A stretch of 64,000 bases of DNA, from contig CALRWV020000001.1 of the NCBI GenBank assembly GCA_943371965.1, positions 124,001 through 188,000 on the forward strand. The letters run 5' to 3'. Source of the DNA: CALRWV02 sp943371965. GTDB lineage: Bacteria; Bacteroidota; JABWAT01. The notes under the pieces were generated by a model that did not search any database, was not told where the DNA came from, and saw only the letters and a list, made by a program, of their open reading frames with translations. Position numbers and translations under genes: made by a program. This document shows positions 41,617-50,982 of the stretch, one piece after another; position 1 is the first letter of the stretch, and each line of letters begins with the position of its first letter.

Positions 41617-42117
41617 ATGAAGAAAATAGTTTTTGTCTGTTTGGGAAATATCTGCAGATCACCGGTTGCAGAAGGACTATTGAAATCAAAAATCAGGCAA
41701 AATGGTCTTTCTGATCAATTTTTTGCAGACAGTGCAGGTACTTCAAGTTATCAGCTTGGAAACCCGCCGCATGAAACATCAACCAAAATTGCAAAGCAAA
41801 ATGGTGTTATGTTAAATCACTTTGCCAAACAATTCACATCAAATGATTTCAGCAGATATGATTATATTATTTGTATGGACGATAAAAATTATTCAAATGT
41901 AATTGATCTTGCAAAAAATGAATCCGACAAAAATAAAGTTTACCTGATGCGTCAGTGGGAATCCGGTTCAACACCGGAAAGTCTGGAATCTACCGGGCCT
42001 GTTCCAGATCCTTACGGCGGACCCATTGATGGATTTATGCGGGTTCACCAACTGCTTGATGAATGTACCGATAATTTGTTGGAATATCTGGTCAATACAG
42101 AAACTCAACCACAATAA
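41617..42117 (+). CDS. low-molecular-weight protein-tyrosine phosphatase
   Basis: A 166-residue LMW-PTP. The P-loop CX5R is VCLGNICRSP (Cys8, Arg14) at the N-terminus and the general acid is in VPDPYGGPIDGF. It may act on tyrosine kinases of exopolysaccharide export or on arginine phosphate; the sequence does not distinguish. It lies 42 nt after the BtuF-like gene. Confidence 0.92.
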   Translation: MKKIVFVCLGNICRSPVAEGLLKSKIRQNGLSDQFFADSAGTSSYQLGNPPHETSTKIAKQNGVMLNHFAKQFTSNDFSRYDYIICMDDKNYSNVIDLAKNESDKNKVYLMRQWESGSTPESLESTGPVPDPYGGPIDGFMRVHQLLDECTDNLLEYLVNTETQPQ

Positions 42118-42163
42118 CCCATTTCTTTCTTCCAATTTTCGGATTTTTAATCACTTCATTTTC

Positions 42164-42202
42164 CGTTTTCAGATTTGCGAAACAATCCCAAATCTGAAAA
42201 CG
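42164..42202. repeat. perfect 14-bp inverted repeat between phosphatase and DUF5686 genes
   Basis: CGTTTTCAGATTTG (42164-42177) and CAAATCTGAAAACG (42189-42202), 11-nt loop. No T-run, so it may be a repeat element or an mRNA-end hairpin. Confidence 0.75.
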
Positions 42203-42240
42203 TAACCCCGCCTATTCCAATAAACTCATCCAGGATTTTC

Positions 42241-44709
42241 ATGAAAAAAGCCTTACTCATTTTCTCATTTCTTTTGTCAGTTTCTTCTTTTGCACAGAAA
42301 ACAACCATCTCAGGAAAAATTTACGACAGTCAAACAAAGGAGCCTTTGATTGCTGCATCTGTTAGGGTTGGGAAAGATGGCATTGGAACAAATACCAATG
42401 CAGATGGTGTATTTAACATTTCACTTCCTCAGGGAAAACACCGGTTTATTTTCAGTTATATCGGTTACCTGTCAGATACTGTAATTATCGATACAAAAAT
42501 CGACAGTTCAATTACCAGGTTTTTAAAGCCCGGCGCAATTTCAATGCCTGAAGTTACAGTCAGTGCAGAAGATCCGGCAATTTGGATTATAAGAGAGGCA
42601 ATTAAAAATAAAAAGGAAAACAGAAAAGGTCTTATCAGTTTTGAATATGATGCTTACAATAAACGAATTATGAAATCGGACGGAAAATTGGCTTCAGTTG
42701 AAGAATCTTTTGTTAAAGGTTTTCAGGAAACCGGTAAACCTTTAAAGGAATTTGTACAGTCAGTTAAAAAGACTGAAAACATGAAGAAAAATTTGAACGC
42801 ACCCACTTCCATTGAGTTTACAGATTTTACAGAAAACCGGCTCAATATGAACTCTTCAAAAATACCTCTTCCATTGGCAGATGATGCTTTTGATTTTTAT
42901 GATTACAAGCTCATAAATACAATTGAAACGGGAAGTCAGTCTGTCTATAAAATTCTTGTTATTCCAAAATCAAGACTGTCTTCACTGCTGGAAGGAAATT
43001 TATCAATCAATGGATCAGATTATACACTTATTGGTGTTGACCTGAAAAACAACGAGGGATTTACTTTTCCGTTTGTTGATGATCTGGTTCTGAAATATAA
43101 ACAGGTATATTCCAATTATTCCGGATACTGGATTCCGCAAAATACTGAACTGAGTTTTTCTGGAATTATTAATATCGGTGGTCTGATTTCTTTAGATAAG
43201 CTTGAATTCAATCAAACTTATTCAATCAGCAGATGCACAGTAAACAGCACCATACCCGAATCAGTCAGAAATGCCAGAAAATCCATTTATGGAGGATTTA
43301 CAACAGACTCTACTGCAATCGCAATCAAACCAAAACGCAAAGAAAAAACAAAACGGAAACCTGATCTTTCACGTATCAGAGTTACCCCAACTAAAGCACC
43401 GGATTCGCTTTCAGTCTCTGATATAGAGAAGTTACGGCCGATTCCGCTATCTTCTGAAGAAGTTACTGCTTATAAAGAATTGGACAGCACAAAAACGATT
43501 GATAAAATGGTAAAAGTGAAAGGACCAATGGCAGCTTTGGCAACTGTATCTGACGGAACCGATACCGTGAAAAACAAAGAAAAAAGTTTTCTGTCTAAAT
43601 CTGCCGATGTTCTTTTCACATATGGAAATTTCAGAAATAACAGGGTGGAAGGAATTTATCTCGGGGCTTCTGCCGATTTTGATTCAATGGAATATGAGTA
43701 TTACAGCAATATGGAAGTCGGTTATTCTATCGGGATGAAACAATTTCAGGGAAAAGTTGGATTTGGATATAATTTAGGTGAAGACCACTTGGATAGATTT
43801 GATGCCAATATTTACAGAACAGTAAATACATGGAACCAAAATACTGTTCACCCAACAATTATCAACACATTCTTTTATACTCTTGAGGGTGACGATAATT
43901 TCAATTATTCAACTAATTCTGGTTGGAATGTTGGTTTCCATAAGTATTTTACCGATTCCTTGTATTTCAAAGTTTACTATGTTTCAGAAACCAAACAGAA
44001 TGCAGGTTTAGGTGAACCGTTTTCAATTTTCAACAGGAAAATGCCAATCAGGCCTAATCCATCAATCAAAGAAGGAAATGACAGAAAATTAAATTTCACA
44101 TTCGGATGGGGAATGGATCCTTTCAGTTTCAAAGGCAAATATGCCGGAAATTCAGATGAACAAAATGGCATTCTGGTTAATATTGATTTATCACATCCAA
44201 ATATTGGAAGTGAATATGATTATAAAAAGGTTCTCATTTCAGGACAATATCGCCTGAATACGATTTTAAAGGAGCAATTTTTAGGTCCTTACTTCATAGC
44301 AAAAATGGATGCAGGAATTTCGACCGGTAAACAGGAAGTATTCAATTTATTTTCACCCGATGCTTCGATGAATTATTATGCGCCATTCGGAACCATGAGA
44401 GCGTTGAATCCTTATCAAATGGTTGGAAATAAGATGTTAAGCCTTCAAATGGAGCATAATTGGAGGGCCGTCCCATTTTCTGCAATTTATTTGAATTTTG
44501 TCCGCAATCTTCAGGTTGATTTTATTACCGGTTTCAATATGGTTAAAATGTGGAATGACACAAACTATTTTCCTGGTCAGGATTTATCCAAACCTTATTG
44601 GGAAGCGAATATCGCAATTTCACGGATTGCTGCTTTTCTACGTTTTGATGCTGTTTATAATTCAAAGAACCAATGGGCTTTCAGATTCAGTCTTGCCTCA
44701 TTTTTGTGA
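42241..44709 (+). CDS. DUF5686 outer-membrane protein with carboxypeptidase-regulatory-like domain
   Basis: An 822-residue exported protein. A signal peptide (MKKALLIFSFLLSV...FAQ) is followed by a carboxypeptidase-D regulatory-like beta domain (about residues 22-105; ISGKIYDSQTKEPLIAASV, HRFIFSYIGYLSD). Then comes the DUF5686 region with WIIREAIKNKKENRKG, and a long beta-barrel ending FRFSLASFL, with the C-terminal aromatic usual for barrels. Family members are Bacteroidota outer-membrane proteins of unknown role. ATG 42,241 is chosen because it begins the signal peptide; a TTG at 42,175 would lie inside the inverted repeat. Confidence 0.85.
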   Translation: MKKALLIFSFLLSVSSFAQKTTISGKIYDSQTKEPLIAASVRVGKDGIGTNTNADGVFNISLPQGKHRFIFSYIGYLSDTVIIDTKIDSSITRFLKPGAISMPEVTVSAEDPAIWIIREAIKNKKENRKGLISFEYDAYNKRIMKSDGKLASVEESFVKGFQETGKPLKEFVQSVKKTENMKKNLNAPTSIEFTDFTENRLNMNSSKIPLPLADDAFDFYDYKLINTIETGSQSVYKILVIPKSRLSSLLEGNLSINGSDYTLIGVDLKNNEGFTFPFVDDLVLKYKQVYSNYSGYWIPQNTELSFSGIINIGGLISLDKLEFNQTYSISRCTVNSTIPESVRNARKSIYGGFTTDSTAIAIKPKRKEKTKRKPDLSRIRVTPTKAPDSLSVSDIEKLRPIPLSSEEVTAYKELDSTKTIDKMVKVKGPMAALATVSDGTDTVKNKEKSFLSKSADVLFTYGNFRNNRVEGIYLGASADFDSMEYEYYSNMEVGYSIGMKQFQGKVGFGYNLGEDHLDRFDANIYRTVNTWNQNTVHPTIINTFFYTLEGDDNFNYSTNSGWNVGFHKYFTDSLYFKVYYVSETKQNAGLGEPFSIFNRKMPIRPNPSIKEGNDRKLNFTFGWGMDPFSFKGKYAGNSDEQNGILVNIDLSHPNIGSEYDYKKVLISGQYRLNTILKEQFLGPYFIAKMDAGISTGKQEVFNLFSPDASMNYYAPFGTMRALNPYQMVGNKMLSLQMEHNWRAVPFSAIYLNFVRNLQVDFITGFNMVKMWNDTNYFPGQDLSKPYWEANIAISRIAAFLRFDAVYNSKNQWAFRFSLASFL

Positions 44710-44715
44710 TTTTAT

Positions 44716-44754
44716 AATTCTCTGACAAATTGAACAAATCACTGTCAGAGAATT
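44716..44754. terminator. hairpin after the DUF5686 gene
   Basis: AATTCTCTGACA (44716-44727) and TGTCAGAGAATT (44743-44754), a perfect 12-bp stem directly after the stop. T-run weak. Confidence 0.6.
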
Positions 44755-44817
44755 CAATCAGAATTGACACTTCCAACTTTCCGCGGTTTTCTTTCCCACT
44801 TAAAAATATCAAATAAA

Positions 44818-44849
44818 TTTGTAGTCAAATACTCTTTTTCTGATATTTG
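44818..44849 (+). promoter_or_regulatory. candidate Bacteroidetes-type promoter for plsC
   Basis: TTTG (44818-44821), 20 nt, GATATTTG (44842-44849): one mismatch to TTTG-N19-21-TAnnTTTG. It is 26 nt before the ATG. Confidence 0.5.
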
Positions 44850-44875
44850 CACTTCAATTTCTTATATCCGGATAC

Positions 44876-45574
44876 ATGAACAAAATTACTGAATATTTAA
44901 ATTTTTACAGGGCAATCCTCATTTTTCTCAAAGGGAGTTTTTTCTTTTATCAGACTAAGGATATTGAAAAACAGAACAAAATCATACATGATTCACTGGG
45001 TGACATGATCAGACTCTGGAACTTGAAAGTAACGGTTGAAGGAGCTGAAAATATTCCCGGAAACCAGCAATTTATTGTAATTGCCAACCACCAGAGTTTG
45101 ATGGATATTCCTGTTCTTTTTGAATCACTTCCGATCAGCATGAGAATGGTTGCCAAAGCAGAACTTTTCAGGATTCCGGTTTTTGGATGGACACTGCGTC
45201 ACGGATATTTTATCCCGATTCAGCGCAACAATACAAAAGCTGCAGTTGAAAGTTTAAGCAGTGCTGTCAAACTTTTTGAAAAAAACACCAGTATTTTTAT
45301 GGCCCCAGAAGGAACAAGATCAAAAGACGGAAAGTTGCTGCCTTTCAAAAAAGGTCCTTTTGTACTCGCCATTGAACAGAAAAAAAATATTCTACCTGTT
45401 GTAATTTTCGATACGAAAGACGTAATTGTAAAAGGTAGCACAAGAATCAAAAGCAATCAGCATGTCCACATCAAAATTCTTCCTGTAATTGAAACACAAA
45501 ATTTCACTTATGATAAACGTGGAGAATTGACGGAATTGGCCTACAATATCATGAAAAAAGAATTGGAAGGATAA
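44876..45574 (+). CDS. plsC: 1-acyl-sn-glycerol-3-phosphate acyltransferase
   Basis: A 232-residue PlsC-family acyltransferase, converting lysophosphatidate to phosphatidate in phospholipid synthesis. The catalytic HX4D is ANHQSLMDIP (His72, Asp77); acyl-acceptor motifs are FIPIQRNN and MAPEGTRSKDGKLLPFKKG. An N-terminal hydrophobic stretch (FYRAILIFLKGSFFFY) would anchor it to the inner membrane. It overlaps no gene but is 5 nt before the kinase-like gene, implying co-transcription. Confidence 0.9.
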   Translation: MNKITEYLNFYRAILIFLKGSFFFYQTKDIEKQNKIIHDSLGDMIRLWNLKVTVEGAENIPGNQQFIVIANHQSLMDIPVLFESLPISMRMVAKAELFRIPVFGWTLRHGYFIPIQRNNTKAAVESLSSAVKLFEKNTSIFMAPEGTRSKDGKLLPFKKGPFVLAIEQKKNILPVVIFDTKDVIVKGSTRIKSNQHVHIKILPVIETQNFTYDKRGELTELAYNIMKKELEG

Positions 45575-45579
45575 AAGCA

Positions 45580-46572
45580 GTGGAGATTTCATTTAAACTG
45601 ACATATAACTCCCAGCTTGAATGCAGCAAACATCCTAAATGGGATTACATTCTTGCCTCATTCAAAAAATCAGAACAGATTTTGTCATGGATACCCGAAC
45701 AGGATCAGGATACATTCAAACAAAAAATAAATTCTTCCAACCCTTTTTCGTGGAATGTGAAATTCAGTTCTGAATTTCTGACAAGATATTATGTGCTATA
45801 TATTATTCAGGCAGAAAGTAAAATTGAAATTACTCCACTTGTTAATTTTCTTGATTATCAGGACGATGTTCTGAACGACTACAAATTTCCGTCAATTAAA
45901 AAAACGTTGAGTTCATTTGTTCATGATTTCAATAATCACCTTACCGTTCTGATTCCGAATCTTGAAGCTGCACAAATGTTTTCGCAACCTGAATCCAAAT
46001 CACTGAAATATCTGACTTCTGCAATGAAGGGTTGTGATGCACTGAATAAATATGCGCAATTGATTATGACCATGTGCCGCTCACCCAGAGCAATGATCAA
46101 AATTTTTACAGTCAATAATTCCGTTGAAATTCTGAAAGCAGAACTGGCTGAAAAATACCCGCAAATTAAAGTGAATTTCAATCTTCCATCTGAACTCAGA
46201 ATCTGTTTTTATCAGGAATTTTTCAATGACCTGATTTCTGTTTTTATCAGAAATGTAGCTGAAAATGCTGAAACTGATTCGGTGGAAATTTCTTTTTCTG
46301 AATTTCAGCAGGAATTAAGTTTTGCACTTCCGCATTACAGTTTGCCAAAAGCAAATTATATCTCCGTTTCAATTTCACAAACTTCATCCGCTCCAACCTA
46401 TGAAGTACAATCCAGAATGCTTGATCCGTTTTTTACAACCAGATCAAAAGGTAAAGATGAAGGAGTTGGTCTTGCAGTTTCAAAAAGTATGATGGAATCT
46501 GCCGGTGGAACATTGAAATTTATTCCTTCGTCAGTTGGATGTTCGTTCCAGCTGATTTTTCAGAAGGGATAA
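45580..46572 (+). CDS. soluble histidine-kinase-like protein
   Basis: A 330-residue protein with no membrane helix. A short PAS-like N-terminal part (residues 1-105) is followed by a phospho-acceptor-like helix, FVHDFNNHLTVLIPNLEAAQ, similar to NtrB-type H-boxes. A compact ATPase domain has FIRNVAENAETD, then DPFFTTRSKGKDEGVGLAVS as F/G boxes. The D-box (DxGxG) region is not clear, so ATP binding may be altered. Start is GTG 45,580. No response regulator is adjacent. It could be an active kinase, a phosphatase or a phosphotransfer protein. Confidence 0.72.
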   Translation: MEISFKLTYNSQLECSKHPKWDYILASFKKSEQILSWIPEQDQDTFKQKINSSNPFSWNVKFSSEFLTRYYVLYIIQAESKIEITPLVNFLDYQDDVLNDYKFPSIKKTLSSFVHDFNNHLTVLIPNLEAAQMFSQPESKSLKYLTSAMKGCDALNKYAQLIMTMCRSPRAMIKIFTVNNSVEILKAELAEKYPQIKVNFNLPSELRICFYQEFFNDLISVFIRNVAENAETDSVEISFSEFQQELSFALPHYSLPKANYISVSISQTSSAPTYEVQSRMLDPFFTTRSKGKDEGVGLAVSKSMMESAGGTLKFIPSSVGCSFQLIFQKG

Positions 46573-46580
46573 TTTTATTG

Positions 46581-46620
46581 AAAGTCAGAATTGAGAAGTC
46601 AGTAGGTAAGTAGAAATACA
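46581..46620. repeat. GTCAG/GTAAG word repeat
   Basis: Text of the form AAAGTCAGAATTGAGAAGTC then AGTAGGTAAGTAGAAATACA. A reverse-complement relative lies at the right edge of the window (63,957-64,000). Confidence 0.6.
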
Positions 46621-46726
46621 AAACCCGTATTTCTTTTAACCGAAAGTAAGATATAACTTATTTAAATCTTCCGTGCAAATTGAACGAGCAGTAAATTAAA
46701 ATTCAAATCGAAAAAGGAAAAATTCA

Positions 46727-47656
46727 ATGAGTATTGTTGTCTCAACACTCTCGAAGAATTATGGAAATTTCTCAGCGGTCAATTCAGTTTCTTTTACTGT
46801 GAATACCGGAGAAATTGTTGGTTTTTTAGGTCCAAACGGGGCAGGAAAATCGACAACAATGAAAATGCTTTCCGGAATTTTGCAGCCTTCAGGCGGTACA
46901 GCAAAAGTAAATGGATTCGATATTTTGACTGAACCCGAAAAAGTAAAACAAACAATTGGATTTTTGCCAGAAAACAATCCGCTTTATCTGGATCTGACTG
47001 TCAATGAATATTTGGAATATAGTGCTGAAATTTCAGGTGTTTCGAAAGAAAAGATTCCTGACCGGATTGATGAAATGATTGATATGTGCGGACTTGAAAA
47101 GGTAATCAACAAACCGATAGAAACACTTTCGAAAGGTTACCGTCAGAGGGTCGGATTGGCTCAGTCACTTATTCATGACCCTTCAGTTCTGATTTTGGAT
47201 GAACCTACAACGGGACTTGATCCCAATCAAATTCTTGAAATCCGTGATTTGATTATCCGGTTGGGAAAAGAAAAAACAGTTCTTCTTTCAAGTCATATTC
47301 TGCAGGAAGTTGAAGCATTGTGCAACCGTGTTCTCATCATCAACGAAGGACAAATTGTTGCTGATGGCACACCCAATGAACTTGCACATAAATTTCAGGG
47401 TGGTAGTTCTTTCTTTCTTGAATTTGCCGGGAATCTTAATTCATTTCAGGAAAGTTTCAATTCGCAATTTCCTCAGATCGGAATGGAAATGGTTGCCACC
47501 GGAAATGATTTTCACAAAATAAAATTTACCACTTCATCTGAAGAAAATTTCAATGTGAAATTGTATCAGTTCTGCGCTGAAAACAGAATTGAACTTCACC
47601 AGCTTTTTAAAGAGCAAAGCAATCTGGAAGATATTTTCAGAAAGCTGACAAATTAA
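46727..47656 (+). CDS. ABC transporter ATP-binding protein, GldA-like
   Basis: A 309-residue ABC ATPase. Walker A GPNGAGKSTTMK, signature LSKGYRQRVGLAQ, Walker B VLILDEPTTGLDP, and the H-loop LLSSHILQEVEAL. The C-terminal 90 residues form the extra domain common in GldA-type ATPases. With the next two genes it forms an exporter like GldAFG, needed for gliding in flavobacteria but also found in non-gliding members. AAAGG lies about 15 nt before the ATG; start otherwise well supported by MSIVVSTLSKNYG. Confidence 0.88.
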   Translation: MSIVVSTLSKNYGNFSAVNSVSFTVNTGEIVGFLGPNGAGKSTTMKMLSGILQPSGGTAKVNGFDILTEPEKVKQTIGFLPENNPLYLDLTVNEYLEYSAEISGVSKEKIPDRIDEMIDMCGLEKVINKPIETLSKGYRQRVGLAQSLIHDPSVLILDEPTTGLDPNQILEIRDLIIRLGKEKTVLLSSHILQEVEALCNRVLIINEGQIVADGTPNELAHKFQGGSSFFLEFAGNLNSFQESFNSQFPQIGMEMVATGNDFHKIKFTTSSEENFNVKLYQFCAENRIELHQLFKEQSNLEDIFRKLTN

Positions 47657-47660
47657 TTAG

Positions 47661-47712
47661 GAATAGGTTTTCAGGAATCAGGTTATTGGGTTTTCAGGAA
47701 TGCGAGTCACAA
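47661..47712. repeat. TTTTCAGGAA word repeat
   Basis: Two copies of TTTTCAGGAAT 26 nt apart (47667 and 47693 regions) with AATCAGGTTATTGGG between. Fills the gap between the ATPase and permease genes. Confidence 0.6.
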
Positions 47713-47792
47713 ATTAAAATTATCGAAATGACTTTTCTGCTGAATATCCAAAATCCTGTGAAACTGGAAACCAATTAATTCAAGGAAATTTT

Positions 47793-48506
47793 ATGAATCC
47801 ATCAATATCTGCAATTTATAAAAAAGAAATCAAACTGTTTTTCAATACGCCGGTGGCATTTATTGCTACCATTATTTTTCTGGTTTTTGTAGGTTGGTTT
47901 TTTACTTCCAATCTGTTTCTTGCAAATGCAGCAACCATGAGAACCATGTTTGAAATTACGCCTTTTGCGTTTCTGTTTTTTATCCCAGCTTTAACCATGA
48001 AGCTTTTTTCTGAAGAATTGAAATCCGGGACTTATGATCTTCTGATTTCGAAACCGGTTTCCACAGGTGAAATATTGTGGGGAAAATTCTTTGCAACACT
48101 TTCTGTTTCCGGAGTATTTCTGATTCCAACTTTTCTATATGCCATAACCCTTGGTTCTTTGAGTAATCTTGATTGGGGACCCGTAATTGGTGGATATTTA
48201 GGACTGATGCTTTTTGCAGCCGTCTATATTTCAATCGGAATATTTGCTTCAACCCTAACAGAAAATCAGATTGTTGCTTTTATCACCGGATTTATTCTGT
48301 GCTTCTTTTTTTATATCTGTGATAAAATGTCAATTTATTTTCCCGGATTTCTGGGCGGATTTGTTCAATATCTTTCTGTTGATTTTCACTACAATTCAAT
48401 TTCACGCGGTGTTATTGATACCAAAGATTTGATTTATGCAGTCAGCATGGTTTTTGTCTTCCATTTTCTTTCCAGATTAACTCTTTTGAGAAGAAAGGCG
48501 AATTAA
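47793..48506 (+). CDS. ABC transporter permease, GldF-like
   Basis: A 237-residue integral membrane protein of the ABC-2 family. Helices include VAFIATIIFLVFVGWFFTS, TPFAFLFFIPALTM, VSGVFLIPTFLYAITLGS, YLGLMLFAAVYISIGIFAS and the C-terminal LIYAVSMVFVFHFL. The segment LFSEELKSGTYDLLISKPVS between helices is a hallmark of GldF-type permeases. It directly abuts the GldG-like gene (stop and start adjacent). Confidence 0.88.
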   Translation: MNPSISAIYKKEIKLFFNTPVAFIATIIFLVFVGWFFTSNLFLANAATMRTMFEITPFAFLFFIPALTMKLFSEELKSGTYDLLISKPVSTGEILWGKFFATLSVSGVFLIPTFLYAITLGSLSNLDWGPVIGGYLGLMLFAAVYISIGIFASTLTENQIVAFITGFILCFFFYICDKMSIYFPGFLGGFVQYLSVDFHYNSISRGVIDTKDLIYAVSMVFVFHFLSRLTLLRRKAN

Positions 48507-50003
48507 ATGAATTTTATTAAATCACTTTCCGAAATACAAAAAATTACCGCCGGAATTTTACTGGCAATTCTGATTAATTTTGTTTCCTATTATTTCTTTT
48601 TCCGTTTTGATCTGACAAAAAACAATATTTACAGTTTGTCTGATCCAACAAAAAAAATGGTCAGTGATTTGGATGATCAGGTAACGGTTAAAGTTTTTTT
48701 TACTGACAATCTTCCAGCCCAATATGCAAACAATCGTCGTTATCTAAAAGATCAACTTGATGAACTGCGTTCACTTTCAGACGGTAAACTGAATTATCAG
48801 ATGGTTGATCCGGCTGGAAATCCTGAGCTTGAAAAAGAAGCTGATCAGTTTAAAATTCCAAGTGTTCAGGTTAATGTTTATGAGAATGAACGGTATGAAG
48901 TCAAAAAAGCTTTTATGGGATTAGCGATTTTGTATGAAGACAAACGCGAAACAATTCCTGTCATTCAAAGTTTGGATAATTTCGAATTTGAATTTGCAAC
49001 GACTTTAAACAGAATGATCAACAGGAAACTTCCTACACTTGCAACTTCTTCAGATTTGGGAATGCCCGGTTGGTCACAGCGAGAAGGATTGCGCCAATAT
49101 CTTTCCAAACAATTTAATCTTACAACGGTTTCAGTTTCTGATTCTGCGGGAATTCCGGACAGCATTTCAAGTCTGATTTTATTTACACCGAAAGATTCTG
49201 TAAAAGGCAATTCAGAAAAAAACATCAAAAAGTTTTTGCAGAGAGGCGGAAAGTTGGCTTGGCTCTTCGATCGAGTTCAGGTAAATCTTCAACAGGGAAG
49301 CGGAACTGAAGTTAATAACGGAATTCAATCTCTGTTTAAAGAATACGGACTAACAATTCCAGGAAACCTGGTTCAGGATTGGCAATGTGCAGCCATTTCA
49401 GTTTCCGATCCCAATTCACAAATGCCTTTTCCTATTCAGGTTCAACTTCCATATTTGCCGATTATTTCAAACTTTAGTTCTGAGTCCCCAATATCACGTG
49501 GCTTGGATGCTGTTTCTCCTGTTTTTGCTTCTCAGATAACATTGGATTCAATTCCCAAAAACCTGAAAATGGATGTCATTCTAAAAACAAGTTCTGCTTC
49601 AAAAACAGTTTCCGGGTTTTATATGATCAATCCGTATGAAGAATGGAATAAGTCTTCTTTTGTAGATCAGAGTCTTCCGATTGCGGTTTCGCTGGAAGGA
49701 AAATTTGGAGCTTCAGAAACACCGGGAAAATTATTTTTGCTGACCGACTCAGAACTTTCAGAAGATACTTATATCAGAAACGGTGCCAATGTTCAGTTGA
49801 TTCTGAATATCATTTACTGGATCTCAGATGAAAAAGGTTTGATGGCAATTCCTTCAAAAAAAGATTTTATTCAGCCGCTTCCTGAAATGGATAATTCTTT
49901 GAAGGCTTCTGTCAGATATACAAACCTGATTCTTCCTCCGGTACTTGTTCTGATTTGGGGAGTATTGCGTTGGAGAAAACGCAAAAAAATGGCAGAAATG
50001 TAG
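48507..50003 (+). CDS. GldG-like auxiliary protein of the ABC exporter
   Basis: A 498-residue protein with one N-terminal helix (AGILLAILINFVSYYFFF) and one near the C-terminus (NLILPPVLVLIWGVLRW). The large part between lies outside and begins LTKNNIYSLSDPTKKMVSDL, characteristic of the GldG/IFT52-like domain. The basic tail RKRKKMAEM is cytoplasmic. It starts on the base after the permease stop. A 19-bp inverted repeat separates it from the DUF4340 gene. Confidence 0.86.
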   Translation: MNFIKSLSEIQKITAGILLAILINFVSYYFFFRFDLTKNNIYSLSDPTKKMVSDLDDQVTVKVFFTDNLPAQYANNRRYLKDQLDELRSLSDGKLNYQMVDPAGNPELEKEADQFKIPSVQVNVYENERYEVKKAFMGLAILYEDKRETIPVIQSLDNFEFEFATTLNRMINRKLPTLATSSDLGMPGWSQREGLRQYLSKQFNLTTVSVSDSAGIPDSISSLILFTPKDSVKGNSEKNIKKFLQRGGKLAWLFDRVQVNLQQGSGTEVNNGIQSLFKEYGLTIPGNLVQDWQCAAISVSDPNSQMPFPIQVQLPYLPIISNFSSESPISRGLDAVSPVFASQITLDSIPKNLKMDVILKTSSASKTVSGFYMINPYEEWNKSSFVDQSLPIAVSLEGKFGASETPGKLFLLTDSELSEDTYIRNGANVQLILNIIYWISDEKGLMAIPSKKDFIQPLPEMDNSLKASVRYTNLILPPVLVLIWGVLRWRKRKKMAEM

Positions 50004-50011
50004 GAAAATCG

Positions 50012-50066
50012 TGATACGTGAATCGTGATAAGTGAGAGTTTTTTACGTATCACGATTCACGTATCA
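50012..50066. repeat. perfect 19-bp inverted repeat
   Basis: TGATACGTGAATCGTGATA (50012-50030) and its exact complement (50048-50066), 17-nt loop. Flanking ATCGTGATA and ATCACGAT words repeat the arm text, so it is built of short direct words arranged as an inverted repeat. Confidence 0.9.
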
Positions 50067-50088
50067 CCAATCACGATAAAGGAAATTT

Positions 50089-50982
50089 ATGAACAAAAAT
50101 ATTTATTACACCATCATCATCGTTGCGGTTATCATTATCGGGATTTTTATTTACAATTCATTCAAATCGGTTTCCGGATCATTCGGAGAAAACGATTTGG
50201 GTCTTGATGAAAAAAACATTGCTGCATTTTCTGTCAGAAACAAAGGAATTACTATTTCTTTCGAACGGAAAGATTCAGTTTGGAATATTGTGAAACCGAT
50301 TCAGGATTTGGCAGATCAGCAAAAAGTGAAAAATCTGATCAGCAGTTTTGCAGAGACAAAATTAATAGCACCACTTTCATCAAATCCGGAAAAACAGGAT
50401 TTGTTTGGTGTTGATTCCGCGGCTGATAAATTCAGTTTTGATGGGAAGACATTTTTTGTCGGAAAGGTTGGGCCTGATTTCCAGACAACTTATCTGCGTC
50501 AGGAAGGTGACAATCAGGTAAATATTTTCAGTGGATTACTTTCTTCGTCTGTAAATGCTTCCATTAACGAATTCCGGAATAAAGATGTATTCAAAATTGA
50601 AACGAAAAAGGTAAAATCGGTTGAAGTGAAAAATCAGTCTGAGACCTTTATTATTGTTCGGGATTCTTCAAATTGGTCGGTTGACGGATTAAAAATTGAT
50701 GACGATAAAATGAATCCGTTCACAAGTTCGTTATTTGATTTGACCGGAGACGAAATAGTTGATACATTAAACACAGAGAAGTTTTCTTCTTTAATTAGGT
50801 CTTTTTCGGTTTCAGTACTTTCAGACAAAAAAGAAACGATCAATTTTTACAAAGTGCCTGAAAAGACTGCTTATATCGTGAACAGAGAAGGCTCCAACCG
50901 GATTTATTCAATACAGGAATACCGGACAGACAGATTCAACAAACCAAAAACTTACTGGCAAACCACGGAAAAAAATAAATGA
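50089..50982 (+). CDS. DUF4340 protein
   Basis: A 297-residue protein with one N-terminal helix (IYYTIIIVAVIIIGIFIYN) and a long extracytoplasmic part containing repeated DUF4340 units (SFERKDSVWNIVKPIQDLAD; KTFFVGKVGPDFQTTYLR). DUF4340 genes regularly follow GldG-like genes and probably belong to the same exporter, though no molecular role is known. Its stop overlaps the M28 peptidase ATG as ATGA. Confidence 0.88.
   Translation: MNKNIYYTIIIVAVIIIGIFIYNSFKSVSGSFGENDLGLDEKNIAAFSVRNKGITISFERKDSVWNIVKPIQDLADQQKVKNLISSFAETKLIAPLSSNPEKQDLFGVDSAADKFSFDGKTFFVGKVGPDFQTTYLRQEGDNQVNIFSGLLSSSVNASINEFRNKDVFKIETKKVKSVEVKNQSETFIIVRDSSNWSVDGLKIDDDKMNPFTSSLFDLTGDEIVDTLNTEKFSSLIRSFSVSVLSDKKETINFYKVPEKTAYIVNREGSNRIYSIQEYRTDRFNKPKTYWQTTEKNK

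Noticed and set aside
42175..42240. TTG start for the DUF5686 protein
   Set aside because: It would sit inside the inverted repeat and bury the signal peptide.
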